Part shown: positions 9,628 to 17,989 of the stretch, piece after piece
How positions within the stretch are numbered: position 1 is the first letter of the stretch
Layout: each line of letters opens with the position of its first letter
Source of the DNA: Thalassotalea sp. 1_MG-2023
GTDB taxonomy: Bacteria > Pseudomonadota > Gammaproteobacteria > Enterobacterales > Alteromonadaceae
NCBI RefSeq assembly: GCF_030546745.1
Contig: NZ_JAUOPD010000001.1
Location: forward strand, 62,001 to 126,000
Length of the DNA: 64,000 nt
Direction: 5' to 3'
Notes under the pieces: generated by a model
Database searches by the model: none
Told to the model about the DNA's origin: nothing
Seen by the model: the letters and a program-made list of their open reading frames with translations, nothing else
Program-made: the position numbers and the translations under genes

Positions 9628-10911
9628 ATGAATCATTCTAATAACAGATTAAGGATATTAATTTTGACGACAATCTATAAAGGAATTTGGTTGACAGGGT
9701 TATTGTTAACCATCACGTTACTTTCAATGTTTAAGGCTAATGCAACGGAGTTAAAATACTTTTCTTCGCTTCGCTATAATCATGTTTCTTTACATGCAGG
9801 TACAAAAGGTATTTTACCTATTTCAGAACAGCAAGCAGCAAAGCAACGTCATTACGTTTTTAAATATAATGAGGTAGGCAAACTCATTGAAATAATTAAC
9901 AACACTTATCAAAACGTGAAACTACATCCATTGACCCATTTTGGCGCAAAGCGAGTAAAAATAGACTATGCAAAGGGAAGAAAAACATTCACTTTTTATG
10001 ACATAAACGATCGAAGAATGTTAAATATTCGCGGCGTGTTTAAAGAAGTTTATCGTATTGATGACACGGGGTTTGTTGAACAACTTAATTTTTATGATGC
10101 CGATGATAAAGCAATGGAATCTCGTTGGAATATCGCCGAATATCGCTGGCATAAACATAACAATTTAGTGATTGAACAACGATTTAATGCCGCAGGTGTA
10201 AAACAGCCGCTCTCACCTTATTTTCATTTTAATGACACTGCGATCGAATATGATGAAATAGGTAATCCGTACCGCCATTATAACATCGACGAAAAATTTA
10301 ATATCGTACCCAATAGTAATGGTATGGCGTATTATCAGGATAGTTATGATGAGCAAGGGTTACATACAAAATATGCCTATTATGATCAGCACTACCAATT
10401 AACCTTAAATGCATGGGGCTTTGCTTACGCAATTAAACAATATGACACCCAAGGGCAATATACCGGGCGAACAAAGTACGGCTTGCAAGACCAAGCAATA
10501 GCAAATTTGTATCCAACGGTTAAAAAAGATAATCGCAAAGATGCCGATAAGATAAAACAAGTATCGCTAAGTTATTTGAAAGCTTTGCAAAGTTTAGACC
10601 CTGAATTAATGAAAACAGTGATACATCCTGAGCTGTCAAAACATACTGTGCCACCTTTTCCTGCGCCAAACGGTAAAATTTCGTTACGTGAAACAAGCTA
10701 TAAACGCTTGATAGAGCATGCGGAACACTGGAATAAGAGTGGCATGAAATTTCCACCAGTTACGAACAACAATGTGACGATTTTGGACCAACACAATAAT
10801 ATAGCCACAGTGAAAATGGTTTCAGATAATTGGATAGAGTACATACATTTAGTCAAACTGAATGGCAAGTGGCAAATTAAAAATTTACTATGGGACTATA
10901 ATCGCGAATAA
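9628..10911 (+). CDS. exported protein of unknown function with C-terminal NTF2/lumazine-binding-like domain
   Basis: The ATG at 9628 (preferred over a TTG one codon earlier) opens a 427-residue protein with a signal-like hydrophobic stretch at about residues 18-36, ending near KANATE. Residues about 60-290 are rich in Tyr/Asp repeats (YDEIGNPYRHYN, YDEQGLHTKYAYYD, YDTQGQYTGRTKYG) that resemble WG- or RHS-like beta repeats. From about 305 (VSLSYLKALQSLDPELMKTVIHPEL) to the end (VKLNGKWQIKNLLWD) the pattern is that of an NTF2-like fold, as in putative lumazine-binding proteins. I cannot assign a function. It is followed 14 bases later by an esterase-like gene. Confidence 0.7.
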   Translation: MNHSNNRLRILILTTIYKGIWLTGLLLTITLLSMFKANATELKYFSSLRYNHVSLHAGTKGILPISEQQAAKQRHYVFKYNEVGKLIEIINNTYQNVKLHPLTHFGAKRVKIDYAKGRKTFTFYDINDRRMLNIRGVFKEVYRIDDTGFVEQLNFYDADDKAMESRWNIAEYRWHKHNNLVIEQRFNAAGVKQPLSPYFHFNDTAIEYDEIGNPYRHYNIDEKFNIVPNSNGMAYYQDSYDEQGLHTKYAYYDQHYQLTLNAWGFAYAIKQYDTQGQYTGRTKYGLQDQAIANLYPTVKKDNRKDADKIKQVSLSYLKALQSLDPELMKTVIHPELSKHTVPPFPAPNGKISLRETSYKRLIEHAEHWNKSGMKFPPVTNNNVTILDQHNNIATVKMVSDNWIEYIHLVKLNGKWQIKNLLWDYNRE

Positions 10912-10925
10912 ATTGTTAGGTAATC

Positions 10926-11834
10926 GTGAAATTAACGTATAAAAATTTAAACAGAGGGCATATGAGACGAGTAAATATCAAGGCTGTAGTGATTCTGCTC
11001 AGTGTAATTCTGTGTGTAATTGGTTATGTGTTTACTCAACAATATAATAACCAATACACCTCTGATTATCTTGATCAAACACTATATTCTTCGGTACTTG
11101 ATGAAAACAGAAAAATATTTATTCGTTTACCCAGAACGTTCGATAAGCACAAACAGTATCCGCTCATCATAAGATCAGACGGCAACTTTAATTTAAAACG
11201 TTGGGATGATTCATTACATTTGCTGCATAAACAACAAATGACGGAAGAATTCATTTTGGTCTCAATACCAAATCTATTTTGGCAAGATACCCGCAACCGT
11301 GATTTAGTTCCGCCTTATGCACGAAAGGATGTAAATATAGAAGCTCGGCCCACGACAGAAAACAACCCAGAAATTTTTGGTAAAGCAGATTTGTTTTTAG
11401 CCTTTATTGAAAAAGAACTGATACCGCATATTGAAAAGCAATTTAAAATCTCATCAAATAGAGTACTGAGTGGTTTTTCTGCTGGAGGCAGTTTTGTTTT
11501 ATATACCATAGTAACAAAGCCGCAACTATTCACGGGATATTTCGCTTTCAGTCCTGCAGCATGGTATGACGATTCAGTTGTGGTTAAACAATTTAAAAAC
11601 CAGTTAGCAAACACTGTTGGTAAACCGCGGTTTTTATATTTAAGTTTAGGGGCAAAAGAGAATGACATTATCACTGGCTCATTTGAAGGGTTACTTGAAG
11701 CTTTAAAAACAAAAGCTCCTGAAAATTTGTATTGGCAATCTAGCTATAGTGCTGATGCTGGCCATGCTGACACCCCGTTTATATCCGTGCCGAAAGCATT
11801 AAAGGCATACCATGAGTTTATTGAAGGTTTGTAA
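10926..11834 (+). CDS. membrane-anchored or exported alpha/beta hydrolase, esterase D / enterochelin-esterase-like
   Basis: A 302-residue protein with one N-terminal hydrophobic segment (about residues 17-35) and an alpha/beta hydrolase of the putative esterase (EstD/Fes-like) family. The nucleophile elbow is GFSAGGSF; the His candidate is in DAGHADTPF near the C-terminus; NIEARPTTENNPEIFGKADLFLAFIEKELIP... precedes the elbow as in this family. The GTG at 10926 has AGG five bases ahead; an alternative ATG at 10962 lies just before the hydrophobic segment. It probably forms a two-gene unit with 9628-10911 under the divergent CadC-like regulator. The substrate is unknown. Confidence 0.75.
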   Translation: MKLTYKNLNRGHMRRVNIKAVVILLSVILCVIGYVFTQQYNNQYTSDYLDQTLYSSVLDENRKIFIRLPRTFDKHKQYPLIIRSDGNFNLKRWDDSLHLLHKQQMTEEFILVSIPNLFWQDTRNRDLVPPYARKDVNIEARPTTENNPEIFGKADLFLAFIEKELIPHIEKQFKISSNRVLSGFSAGGSFVLYTIVTKPQLFTGYFAFSPAAWYDDSVVVKQFKNQLANTVGKPRFLYLSLGAKENDIITGSFEGLLEALKTKAPENLYWQSSYSADAGHADTPFISVPKALKAYHEFIEGL

Positions 11835-11859
11835 TGGTTAAAAAGTTTTAATCACGTAG

Positions 11860-11887
11860 TTGCGATTATTTACAGGCTGTATATACT
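11860..11887 (+). promoter_or_regulatory. predicted lexA promoter
   Basis: TTGCGA (-35, 11860-11865), a 16-base spacer, then TATACT (-10, 11882-11887). The -10 box lies inside the first SOS box, so LexA binding would block RNA polymerase. Inferred from consensus only. Confidence 0.55.
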
Positions 11888-11892
11888 AACAG
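11877..11892. promoter_or_regulatory. LexA-binding SOS box 1 of lexA
   Basis: CTGT-N8-ACAG (CTGTATATACTAACAG), a perfect match to the gammaproteobacterial consensus, overlapping the predicted -10 box. Confidence 0.92.
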
Positions 11893-11897
11893 TGAAG

Positions 11898-11913
11898 CTG
11901 TCCATATATACAG
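11898..11913. promoter_or_regulatory. LexA-binding SOS box 2 of lexA
   Basis: A second perfect CTGT-N8-ACAG (CTGTCCATATATACAG), centred 21 bp from the first, i.e. two helical turns, the same two-box layout as at E. coli lexA. It ends nine bases before the GTG start. Confidence 0.92.
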
Positions 11914-11922
11914 GGAATAATC

Positions 11923-12546
11923 GTGAGCGAGTTTAAGCCATTAACCAATAGACAAGAACAAATTTTTGATCTGATTAAAGAGAAAATATCAGAAACTGGC
12001 ATGCCGCCTACCCGTGCAGAAATAGCGACCTTTTTTGGTTTTAAATCTGCTAACGCTGCAGAAGAGCACTTAAAGGCGCTTGCTAAAAAAGGTTACATTG
12101 AAATGTTACCGGGCACCTCTCGTGGTATTAGGTTAGCTGACGATTTTGTTGAGGAACAAGGTTTACCTTTAATCGGTAGAGTAGCCGCAGGCGAACCTAT
12201 TCTTGCACAAGAGCATGTTGAAGAACGCTACCAAATTGATGGTAGTTTGTTTCACCCTGCAGCTGATTACTTATTACGAGTAAACGGTGAAAGTATGAAA
12301 GACATTGGTATTTTCGATGGTGATTTGCTTGCTGTTCATCAAACAACTGATGTACAAAATGGTCAGGTTGTAGTTGCTAGGGTTGAAGATGATGTAACGG
12401 TGAAGCGTTTGAAGCGAGAAGGTAATGTTGTATACCTTCATGCTGAGAACGAAGATTTCTCACCGATAAAAGTCGATTTAACCAGCCAACATTTCAATAT
12501 TGAAGGTTTGGCGGTAGGGGTTATTAGATCCGCCGATTGGATGTAA
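11923..12546 (+). CDS. lexA: LexA repressor, SOS regulator and self-cleaving serine peptidase
   Basis: Represses DNA-damage genes until RecA filaments trigger its self-cleavage. The 207 residues comprise an N-terminal winged helix (1-70, with [15 protein letters not shown]) and a C-terminal S24 peptidase. The cleavage site is Ala89-Gly90 (RVAAGEP), with catalytic Ser124 (NGESMKD) and Lys161 (VTVKRL), each five residues later than in E. coli. The GTG start has a GGGA ribosome site. Two SOS boxes just upstream indicate autoregulation. There is no sulA or dinF directly behind it; a strong hairpin terminator follows. Confidence 0.97.
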   Translation: MSEFKPLTNRQEQIFDLIKEKISETGMPPTRAEIATFFGFKSANAAEEHLKALAKKGYIEMLPGTSRGIRLADDFVEEQGLPLIGRVAAGEPILAQEHVEERYQIDGSLFHPAADYLLRVNGESMKDIGIFDGDLLAVHQTTDVQNGQVVVARVEDDVTVKRLKREGNVVYLHAENEDFSPIKVDLTSQHFNIEGLAVGVIRSADWM

Positions 12547-12564
12547 ATATTTTTATTGCTGGTA

Positions 12565-12606
12565 AACAGGTATTATCGCTTTTGCTGGAGCATAATACCT
12601 GTTTTT
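12565..12606 (+). terminator. Rho-independent terminator of lexA
   Basis: A 12-bp perfect stem, AACAGGTATTAT (12565-12576) with ATAATACCTGTT (12592-12603), and a 15-base loop; the T-run continues to 12606. It lies 19 bases after the lexA stop. Confidence 0.9.
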
Positions 12607-13061
12607 CATTCTCTTGATTAAAAATCAACCTTTAATTGCTAAATCTTCATATTAACCAGTGCTCACTACCAAATAACCCTGTGTATAAGTGCTTTTCTGT
12701 TTAAATAATCACCATCTATAATAACGCGAAGAAAAAACTTTTTTAGAGTAAATGCTTAAAAAGTATACATTTGCGCTATGCCCTTCATAATGCACCCTCC
12801 AGTCATTTAGAGTTTATACTCAATTGTATTTATTATCTTTTTATTGTATGTGTCGATCAAATTAAAAATTGACCCAGATCAAATATTAAGTAATTCTAGA
12901 ACAGAAAGTAAACAACACTAATAATAAGGCGAACTTTCACCTGTTTAAAAAATCGCCATAAAAAATAACAATAAAATCGCATCAAAAACACAAGTAAATA
13001 AGAGCTAAGTATTACTAAACTGCTTTGTTTTTGACTTAGAAAGGGTATAAGGAGATGTCGA
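12607..13061. other. 455-base intergenic region ahead of the cytochrome oxidase operon
   Basis: No plausible coding frame on either strand; the sequence is very AT-rich. It holds one FNR-type palindrome (12869-12882) and, at the right end, the AAGGAG ribosome site of coxB. No other structure is recognised. Confidence 0.7.
12869..12882. promoter_or_regulatory. FNR/CRP-family binding site upstream of the oxidase operon
   Basis: TTGACCCAGATCAA matches the FNR consensus TTGAT-N4-ATCAA at nine of ten defined positions. It lies 180 bases upstream of coxB. Known biology suggests oxygen-dependent control of the aa3-type oxidase (FNR/EtrA). Binding and direction of regulation are inferred. Confidence 0.6.
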
Positions 13062-14615
13062 GTGAAAAGACGTAACCTAGGTTGGCTGTTATCTGGAATT
13101 TTATTTCCCGGTATGGCTTGGGCTGATTCAACGTTAAACATGACCCCTGGGGTCACAGAGATAAGTAACGAAGTATACGGACTACACATGTATGCTTTGT
13201 ATATTTGTACGGGGATAGGTGTTGTTGTATTCGGCGCCATGATCTGGTCAATGATTTTCCATCGAAAGTCGAAAGGCTTTAAACCTGCAACGTTCCATGA
13301 AAGCACTAAAGTTGAAGTGTTATGGACGGTTATTCCTATTATCATATTGATCGCAATGGCATGGCCAGCAACCAACACCTTAATCGCGATGGAAAATAAT
13401 GATAACTCTGAGTTAACCATTCAAGTGACAGGGTCTCAGTGGAAGTGGCATTATAAATACTTTGATCAAGACATTGAATTCTATTCTGTTTTATCAACAC
13501 CACGTGAGCAGTTCGATAATAGAGCTGGCTTGGGTGACACAAAAGGTGAAAATTATCTTTTAGAAGTTGATAAACACTTGGTAATTCCAGCCAATAAAAA
13601 AGTACGCTTTCTGATCACTTCTGATGATGTCATTCACTCGTGGTGGGTACCGGCATTTGCTGTTAAACAGGATGCCAATCCGGGTTTTATCAACGAAGCC
13701 TGGGCAAACGTACCTGAGCCAGGTATTTATCGTGGGCAATGTGCTGAATTATGCGGTAAAGATCATGGTTATATGCCTGTGGTTGTTGAAGTAAAAACTG
13801 AGCAAGACTACCTAGCTTGGGTAGAAGAACAAAATCGTCTGAAAGACGAAGCAAAAGCAGCTGAAGCGGCATCGCTAAATGCATCATTGTCGATGGATGA
13901 ATTAATGACCTTGGGTGAAACCACATACATGGCTTATTGTGCGGCATGTCATCAACCAAATGGTTTAGGTTTACCACCAGCATTTCCTGCGTTAAAAAAT
14001 AGCCCTATCGCAACAGGTGATGTTAATGCGCATATTGATATTGTTTTCAATGGTAAAGCAGGAACAGGGATGCAAGGTTATGGTAAGCAGCTGAGCTTGA
14101 AAGAAATAGCTGCAGTAGTAACTTATGAACGTAATGCTTGGGATAATAATACGGGTGATACAGTACAAGCTAGTGATGTACAAGCCGCATCAAGTGGGTC
14201 AGAAACCACGACTGAAGCAACACCTGTTGAATCTGCTGCGACTGAAACCGAAACAGTTGAACAAGCTGCTCCGCCGGAAGAAGATCTGAGTAAAACTTAT
14301 TCATTAGAAGAGTTAATGTCAAAAGGTGAGCAAGTTTACGCAACACGATGTGCGGCATGCCATAAAGCGACGGGCGAAGGCTTATCGCCAGCATTTCCTT
14401 CCTTAATTGGTAGCCCTATTATCACAGGTGATGTTTCTGCGCATATTGATATTGTATTTAATGGCAGTAAGAAAAACCCAGCGATGGCAGCGTTTAGCAG
14501 TCAGTTAACGAAAACAGAAATAGCAGCTGTTATTACTTACGAGCGAAATGCTTGGGGTAATGATTCTGGTGATCTTGTGCAACCCGCCGATGTTGATGCG
14601 GCAAGTGCTAAGTAA
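13062..14615 (+). CDS. coxB: cytochrome c oxidase subunit II with two C-terminal haem c domains
   Basis: Subunit II of an aa3-type haem-copper oxidase, the electron entry point. A signal peptide (to about residue 21) and two membrane helices (about 41-66 and 86-110) lead to the periplasmic cupredoxin domain. The CuA ligands His192, Cys227, Cys231, His235 and Met238 are all present. At 517 residues it is far longer than a plain subunit II (about 250-300): two class I cytochrome c domains follow, with CAACH at 293-297 and 430-434, candidate axial Met337 and Met475, and a Thr/Glu-rich linker at about 378-410. The domains are clearly duplicates. The GTG start has AAGGAG eight bases ahead. First gene of coxB-coxA-cox11-coxC. 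Confidence 0.95.
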   Translation: MKRRNLGWLLSGILFPGMAWADSTLNMTPGVTEISNEVYGLHMYALYICTGIGVVVFGAMIWSMIFHRKSKGFKPATFHESTKVEVLWTVIPIIILIAMAWPATNTLIAMENNDNSELTIQVTGSQWKWHYKYFDQDIEFYSVLSTPREQFDNRAGLGDTKGENYLLEVDKHLVIPANKKVRFLITSDDVIHSWWVPAFAVKQDANPGFINEAWANVPEPGIYRGQCAELCGKDHGYMPVVVEVKTEQDYLAWVEEQNRLKDEAKAAEAASLNASLSMDELMTLGETTYMAYCAACHQPNGLGLPPAFPALKNSPIATGDVNAHIDIVFNGKAGTGMQGYGKQLSLKEIAAVVTYERNAWDNNTGDTVQASDVQAASSGSETTTEATPVESAATETETVEQAAPPEEDLSKTYSLEELMSKGEQVYATRCAACHKATGEGLSPAFPSLIGSPIITGDVSAHIDIVFNGSKKNPAMAAFSSQLTKTEIAAVITYERNAWGNDSGDLVQPADVDAASAK

Positions 14616-14627
14616 GGAGGACGAATA

Positions 14628-16217
14628 ATGACTACTGATACTATTCACGACTCGCATGGGCACGATCATCATGATCATAAAATGACGGGTATTAAACGCT
14701 GGCTATATACAACAAACCATAAAGATATAGGTACATTGTACTTATGGTTTTCTTTCATCATGTTATTAGTTGGTGGTGCGCTAGCGATGTTAATTCGCTT
14801 AGAGTTGTTCCAACCAGGTTTACAATTTGTTGAACCAGACTTTTTTAACCAATTAACCACCGTACATGGTTTAATCATGGTATTTGGTGCCATTATGCCA
14901 GCCTTTACAGGCTTTGCTAACTGGATGATCCCAATGATGGTAGGGGCGCCAGATATGGCACTACCGCGTATGAATAACTGGAGCTTTTGGATATTACCTT
15001 TTGCTTTTGCTATTTTACTGTCGTCATTTTTTATGGAGTCAGGCGCGCCAAATTTTGGTTGGACGTTCTACGCACCGCTTTCTACAACATTTTCAAATGG
15101 CAGTACTGCATTCTTTGTTTTTGCGGTGCATATTATGGGTGTTTCCTCAATTATGGGGGCAATAAATGTAATTGTTACCATTATGAACATGAGAGCACCT
15201 GGCATGACCTACATGAAAATGCCATTGTTTGTTTGGACGTTCTTTATTACCGCCTACCTATTAATTGCCGTGATGCCGGTACTAGCCGGCGTGGTAACCA
15301 TGGTGTTAACTGATACCTACTTTGGTACTAGCTTTTTTGATGCTGCTGGCGGCGGTGACCCTGTGATGTTCCAACACATCTTTTGGTTCTTTGGGCATCC
15401 AGAAGTATACATCATGATATTACCGGCCTTCGGTATTGTATCAACGATTATTCCTACTTTTGCGCGTAAGAAACTGTTTGGTTATAGCTCAATGGTTTAC
15501 GCAACTGCATCCATTGCCTTTTTATCGTTTATCGTTTGGGCGCATCACATGTTCACGACAGGTATGCCATTATTTGGCGAGCTGTTCTTCATGTATTGCA
15601 CCATGCTGATTGCCGTACCAACTGGGGTTAAAGTGTTTAACTGGGTAGCCACTATGTGGCGAGGCGCAATGACGTTTGAAATACCAATGCTATTTTCATT
15701 AGCGTTTGTTATTTTGTTCACCATTGGCGGCTTTTCTGGATTAATGCTGGCATTAACACCCGTAGATTTCCAATATCATGATACGTACTTTGTGGTTGCG
15801 CATTTCCATTATGTGTTGGTAACAGGTTCATTATTTTCAATTTATGCTGGCGCATATTATTGGTTGCCTAAATGGACCGGCCACATGTACAACGATAAGT
15901 GGAGTAAAGCACATTTTTGGTGTTCGTTAATTTCAGTCAATATTCTGTTTTTCCCAATGCACTTTTTAGGCTTAGCGGGTATGCCTCGACGTATTCCTGA
16001 TTACGCGCTGCAATTTGCTGACTTTAATAAGTGGGTGAGTATTGGTGGTTTTGCGTTTGGCTTATCACAACTGATTTTCTTAGTGGTAGTGATCAAGTGT
16101 ATTCGAGGTGGTAAAAAAGCGGAAGCAAATCCTTGGGAAGCTACCGAAGGCTTAGAATGGACCGTTGCAAGTCCTGCGCCTTATCACACCTTTGAAACAC
16201 CACCAAAGATTGATTAA
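14628..16217 (+). CDS. coxA: cytochrome c oxidase subunit I
   Basis: The catalytic membrane subunit that reduces O2 to water and pumps protons. It has 529 residues and twelve helices. Haem and copper ligands: His80 (low-spin haem), His257 with Tyr261 (GHPEVY, the cross-linked His-Tyr pair), His306-His307 (CuB), His392 (a3) and His394 (low-spin haem) in VAHFHYV. Glu259 of the D channel marks it as A1-type. An unusual His-rich N-terminal stretch (HGHDHHDHK, residues 10-18) may bind metal. A GGAGG ribosome site lies ahead, 12 bases after coxB. Confidence 0.97.
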   Translation: MTTDTIHDSHGHDHHDHKMTGIKRWLYTTNHKDIGTLYLWFSFIMLLVGGALAMLIRLELFQPGLQFVEPDFFNQLTTVHGLIMVFGAIMPAFTGFANWMIPMMVGAPDMALPRMNNWSFWILPFAFAILLSSFFMESGAPNFGWTFYAPLSTTFSNGSTAFFVFAVHIMGVSSIMGAINVIVTIMNMRAPGMTYMKMPLFVWTFFITAYLLIAVMPVLAGVVTMVLTDTYFGTSFFDAAGGGDPVMFQHIFWFFGHPEVYIMILPAFGIVSTIIPTFARKKLFGYSSMVYATASIAFLSFIVWAHHMFTTGMPLFGELFFMYCTMLIAVPTGVKVFNWVATMWRGAMTFEIPMLFSLAFVILFTIGGFSGLMLALTPVDFQYHDTYFVVAHFHYVLVTGSLFSIYAGAYYWLPKWTGHMYNDKWSKAHFWCSLISVNILFFPMHFLGLAGMPRRIPDYALQFADFNKWVSIGGFAFGLSQLIFLVVVIKCIRGGKKAEANPWEATEGLEWTVASPAPYHTFETPPKID

Positions 16218-16260
16218 TAGATATTGAATAACGAGAGTTTAGCAACAGTAAGGGAAAAAT

Positions 16261-16803
16261 ATGTCTAAAGGTACAGATCAAAATATTCAAAAAACGGTGA
16301 AAAAGCTGATGCTGATCGTTTTTGCAATGTTTGGTTTTGGCTTTGCAATGGTGCCTTTATATGATGTGTTTTGTGATATTACTGGTTTAAACGGAAAAAC
16401 GTCTAATGTTGCTGCACAAGAGAATCAAGATGGTGTTGATAAAAGCCGCTTGATCACTGTGCAGTTTATTAGTCATTTGTCTAAAGGGATCCCTTGGAAA
16501 TTTGAACCAATGGTTAAGGAAATCAAGGTGCATCCAGGGGAAATGAAACTCGTTAAATTTTATGCGAAGAATGAAGCCGCCCATGACATTATCGGACAAG
16601 CAGTTCCTTCTGTTTCTCCGGGAAGAGCGGCCATTTATTTTCAAAAAATAGAGTGTTTTTGTTTTAACCAACAACCTTTAAAAGCACAAGAAGATGTGGA
16701 AATGGCATTACAGTTTTATGTTGATACTGAGCTGCCTAAAGAAGTGAGTACCATCACCTTGTCTTATACATTATTCGACATTACTGGTCGAATTGAGTCG
16801 TAA
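16261..16803 (+). CDS. ctaG: cytochrome c oxidase assembly protein Cox11/CtaG
   Basis: A copper chaperone, anchored by one N-terminal helix (about residues 14-34) with a periplasmic immunoglobulin-like domain, that inserts CuB into subunit I. The copper-binding CFCF motif is in KIECFCFNQQ, and SHLSKGIPWKFEPM and FYVDTELP are typical of the family. Its 180 residues match the usual length. It sits between coxA and coxC, as in most Alteromonadales and alphaproteobacteria. Confidence 0.95.
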   Translation: MSKGTDQNIQKTVKKLMLIVFAMFGFGFAMVPLYDVFCDITGLNGKTSNVAAQENQDGVDKSRLITVQFISHLSKGIPWKFEPMVKEIKVHPGEMKLVKFYAKNEAAHDIIGQAVPSVSPGRAAIYFQKIECFCFNQQPLKAQEDVEMALQFYVDTELPKEVSTITLSYTLFDITGRIES

Positions 16804-16833
16804 CGGTTAACGCGAGTTCACAGGGGAAAAAAG

Positions 16834-17718
16834 ATGACAACAAAAGAATATGAATCTTATTATGTGCCCGCCAAAAGCCATTGGCCCATTGTTGGTGCCG
16901 TAGCTTTATTTTTAATTGCCGTTGGTGCGGCAAATTACGTAACTGATCTTAAAAATGAACAGTCTGGTTTTGGCGGCTATATTTTAATAGCGGGTATCGC
17001 ACTTGTTATTTATATGGTTTACGGCTGGTTTAGTAATGTGATCACCGAATCAATGGCAGGTAAATATAGCCATCAAATGGACACCTCATTTCGTCAAGGT
17101 ATGAGTTGGTTTATTTTTTCAGAAGTGATGTTTTTCGCCGCCTTTTTTGGCGCACTCTTTTATGCGCGTATGTATTCAGTGCCTTGGTTAGGCGGTGATG
17201 GTAACAATGCCATGACCTTCGAAGTATTGTGGCCTGAATTCACTGCTCAGTGGCCGTTAATAGCAACACCCGATGGCACAACAACAACAGCAATGGGTTG
17301 GTATGGTTTACCATTGATAAATACGGTATTACTACTAACGTCATCTGTTACTGCACATTTTGCACATGTTGCTTTAGAAAAAGATAACCGTGGGCAACTA
17401 AAATTTTGGTTAGGTTTTACTATTTTATTAGGGCTAGTTTTCCTCTATTGCCAAGGCCTTGAGTACGCCCATGGTTATGCTGAAGAAATGAAGCTTTATT
17501 TAACCAGTGGTATATATGGCAATACCTTTTATTTACTGACAGGGTTCCACGGTATGCATGTTACTTTGGGAACTGTGATGTTGATCGTGATGTTTATACG
17601 AATCATGAAAGGCCACTTTACGCCAAAAAATCACTTTGCTTTTCAAGCGACCAGTTGGTACTGGCATTTCGTTGATGTAGTGTGGGTTATATTGTTTGTG
17701 TTTGTCTATATTATCTAA
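16834..17718 (+). CDS. coxC: cytochrome c oxidase subunit III
   Basis: The third core membrane subunit; it stabilises subunit I and proton uptake. It has 294 residues and seven helices, with hallmarks SHWPIVGA at the N-terminus, MFFAAFFGALFYARM, FHGMHVTLG and the C-terminal SWYWHFVDVVWVILF. Last gene of the rightward oxidase operon; a hairpin terminator starts five bases after the stop. Confidence 0.96.
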   Translation: MTTKEYESYYVPAKSHWPIVGAVALFLIAVGAANYVTDLKNEQSGFGGYILIAGIALVIYMVYGWFSNVITESMAGKYSHQMDTSFRQGMSWFIFSEVMFFAAFFGALFYARMYSVPWLGGDGNNAMTFEVLWPEFTAQWPLIATPDGTTTTAMGWYGLPLINTVLLLTSSVTAHFAHVALEKDNRGQLKFWLGFTILLGLVFLYCQGLEYAHGYAEEMKLYLTSGIYGNTFYLLTGFHGMHVTLGTVMLIVMFIRIMKGHFTPKNHFAFQATSWYWHFVDVVWVILFVFVYII

Positions 17719-17722
17719 AATT

Positions 17723-17749
17723 AATGGCACGCTTAGCGTGCCATTTTTA
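17723..17749. terminator. bidirectional terminator between coxC and the DUF2909 gene
   Basis: A 10-bp stem, AATGGCACGC (17723-17732) with GCGTGCCATT (17736-17745), and a TTA loop, followed by T residues on the plus strand. The stem lies just beyond the stop of the minus-strand gene (17747-17749), so it can serve both genes. Confidence 0.85.
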
Positions 17750-17956
17750 ATATGGACGAGGGTTTGGTGTGATCACACCCGTTAAAACCCCAATAAGTAA
17801 TAACAACACAATGACAACAGAAGTCATCACACGGCGTCCAATAAACTTCGACATACTGGGCTTATTGGGGTCGTTTTTACTCATCAAGCGTAGGGCTTGA
17901 AATAGGTTATATATCATATATATGAGTAAGCCTATAATAATTACCTTGATGATCAT
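17747..17956 (-). CDS. DUF2909 family twin-transmembrane protein
   Basis: A 69-residue inner-membrane protein with two hydrophobic helices (about residues 3-24 and 43-64) joined by a basic loop (NDPNKPSMSKFIGRRVM). The pattern fits DUF2909/twin-transmembrane proteins, which from memory sit between cox and surf1 genes in many gammaproteobacteria, suggesting a role in oxidase assembly. The function is not established. The ATG has a strong GAGGGA ribosome site; the gene runs against the cox operon and divergently from surf1. Confidence 0.8.
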   Translation of the reverse strand: MIIKVIIIGLLIYMIYNLFQALRLMSKNDPNKPSMSKFIGRRVMTSVVIVLLLLIGVLTGVITPNPRPY

Positions 17957-17989
17957 TGTTCCCTCTATTTAATTAACTATCGGTGTTGT

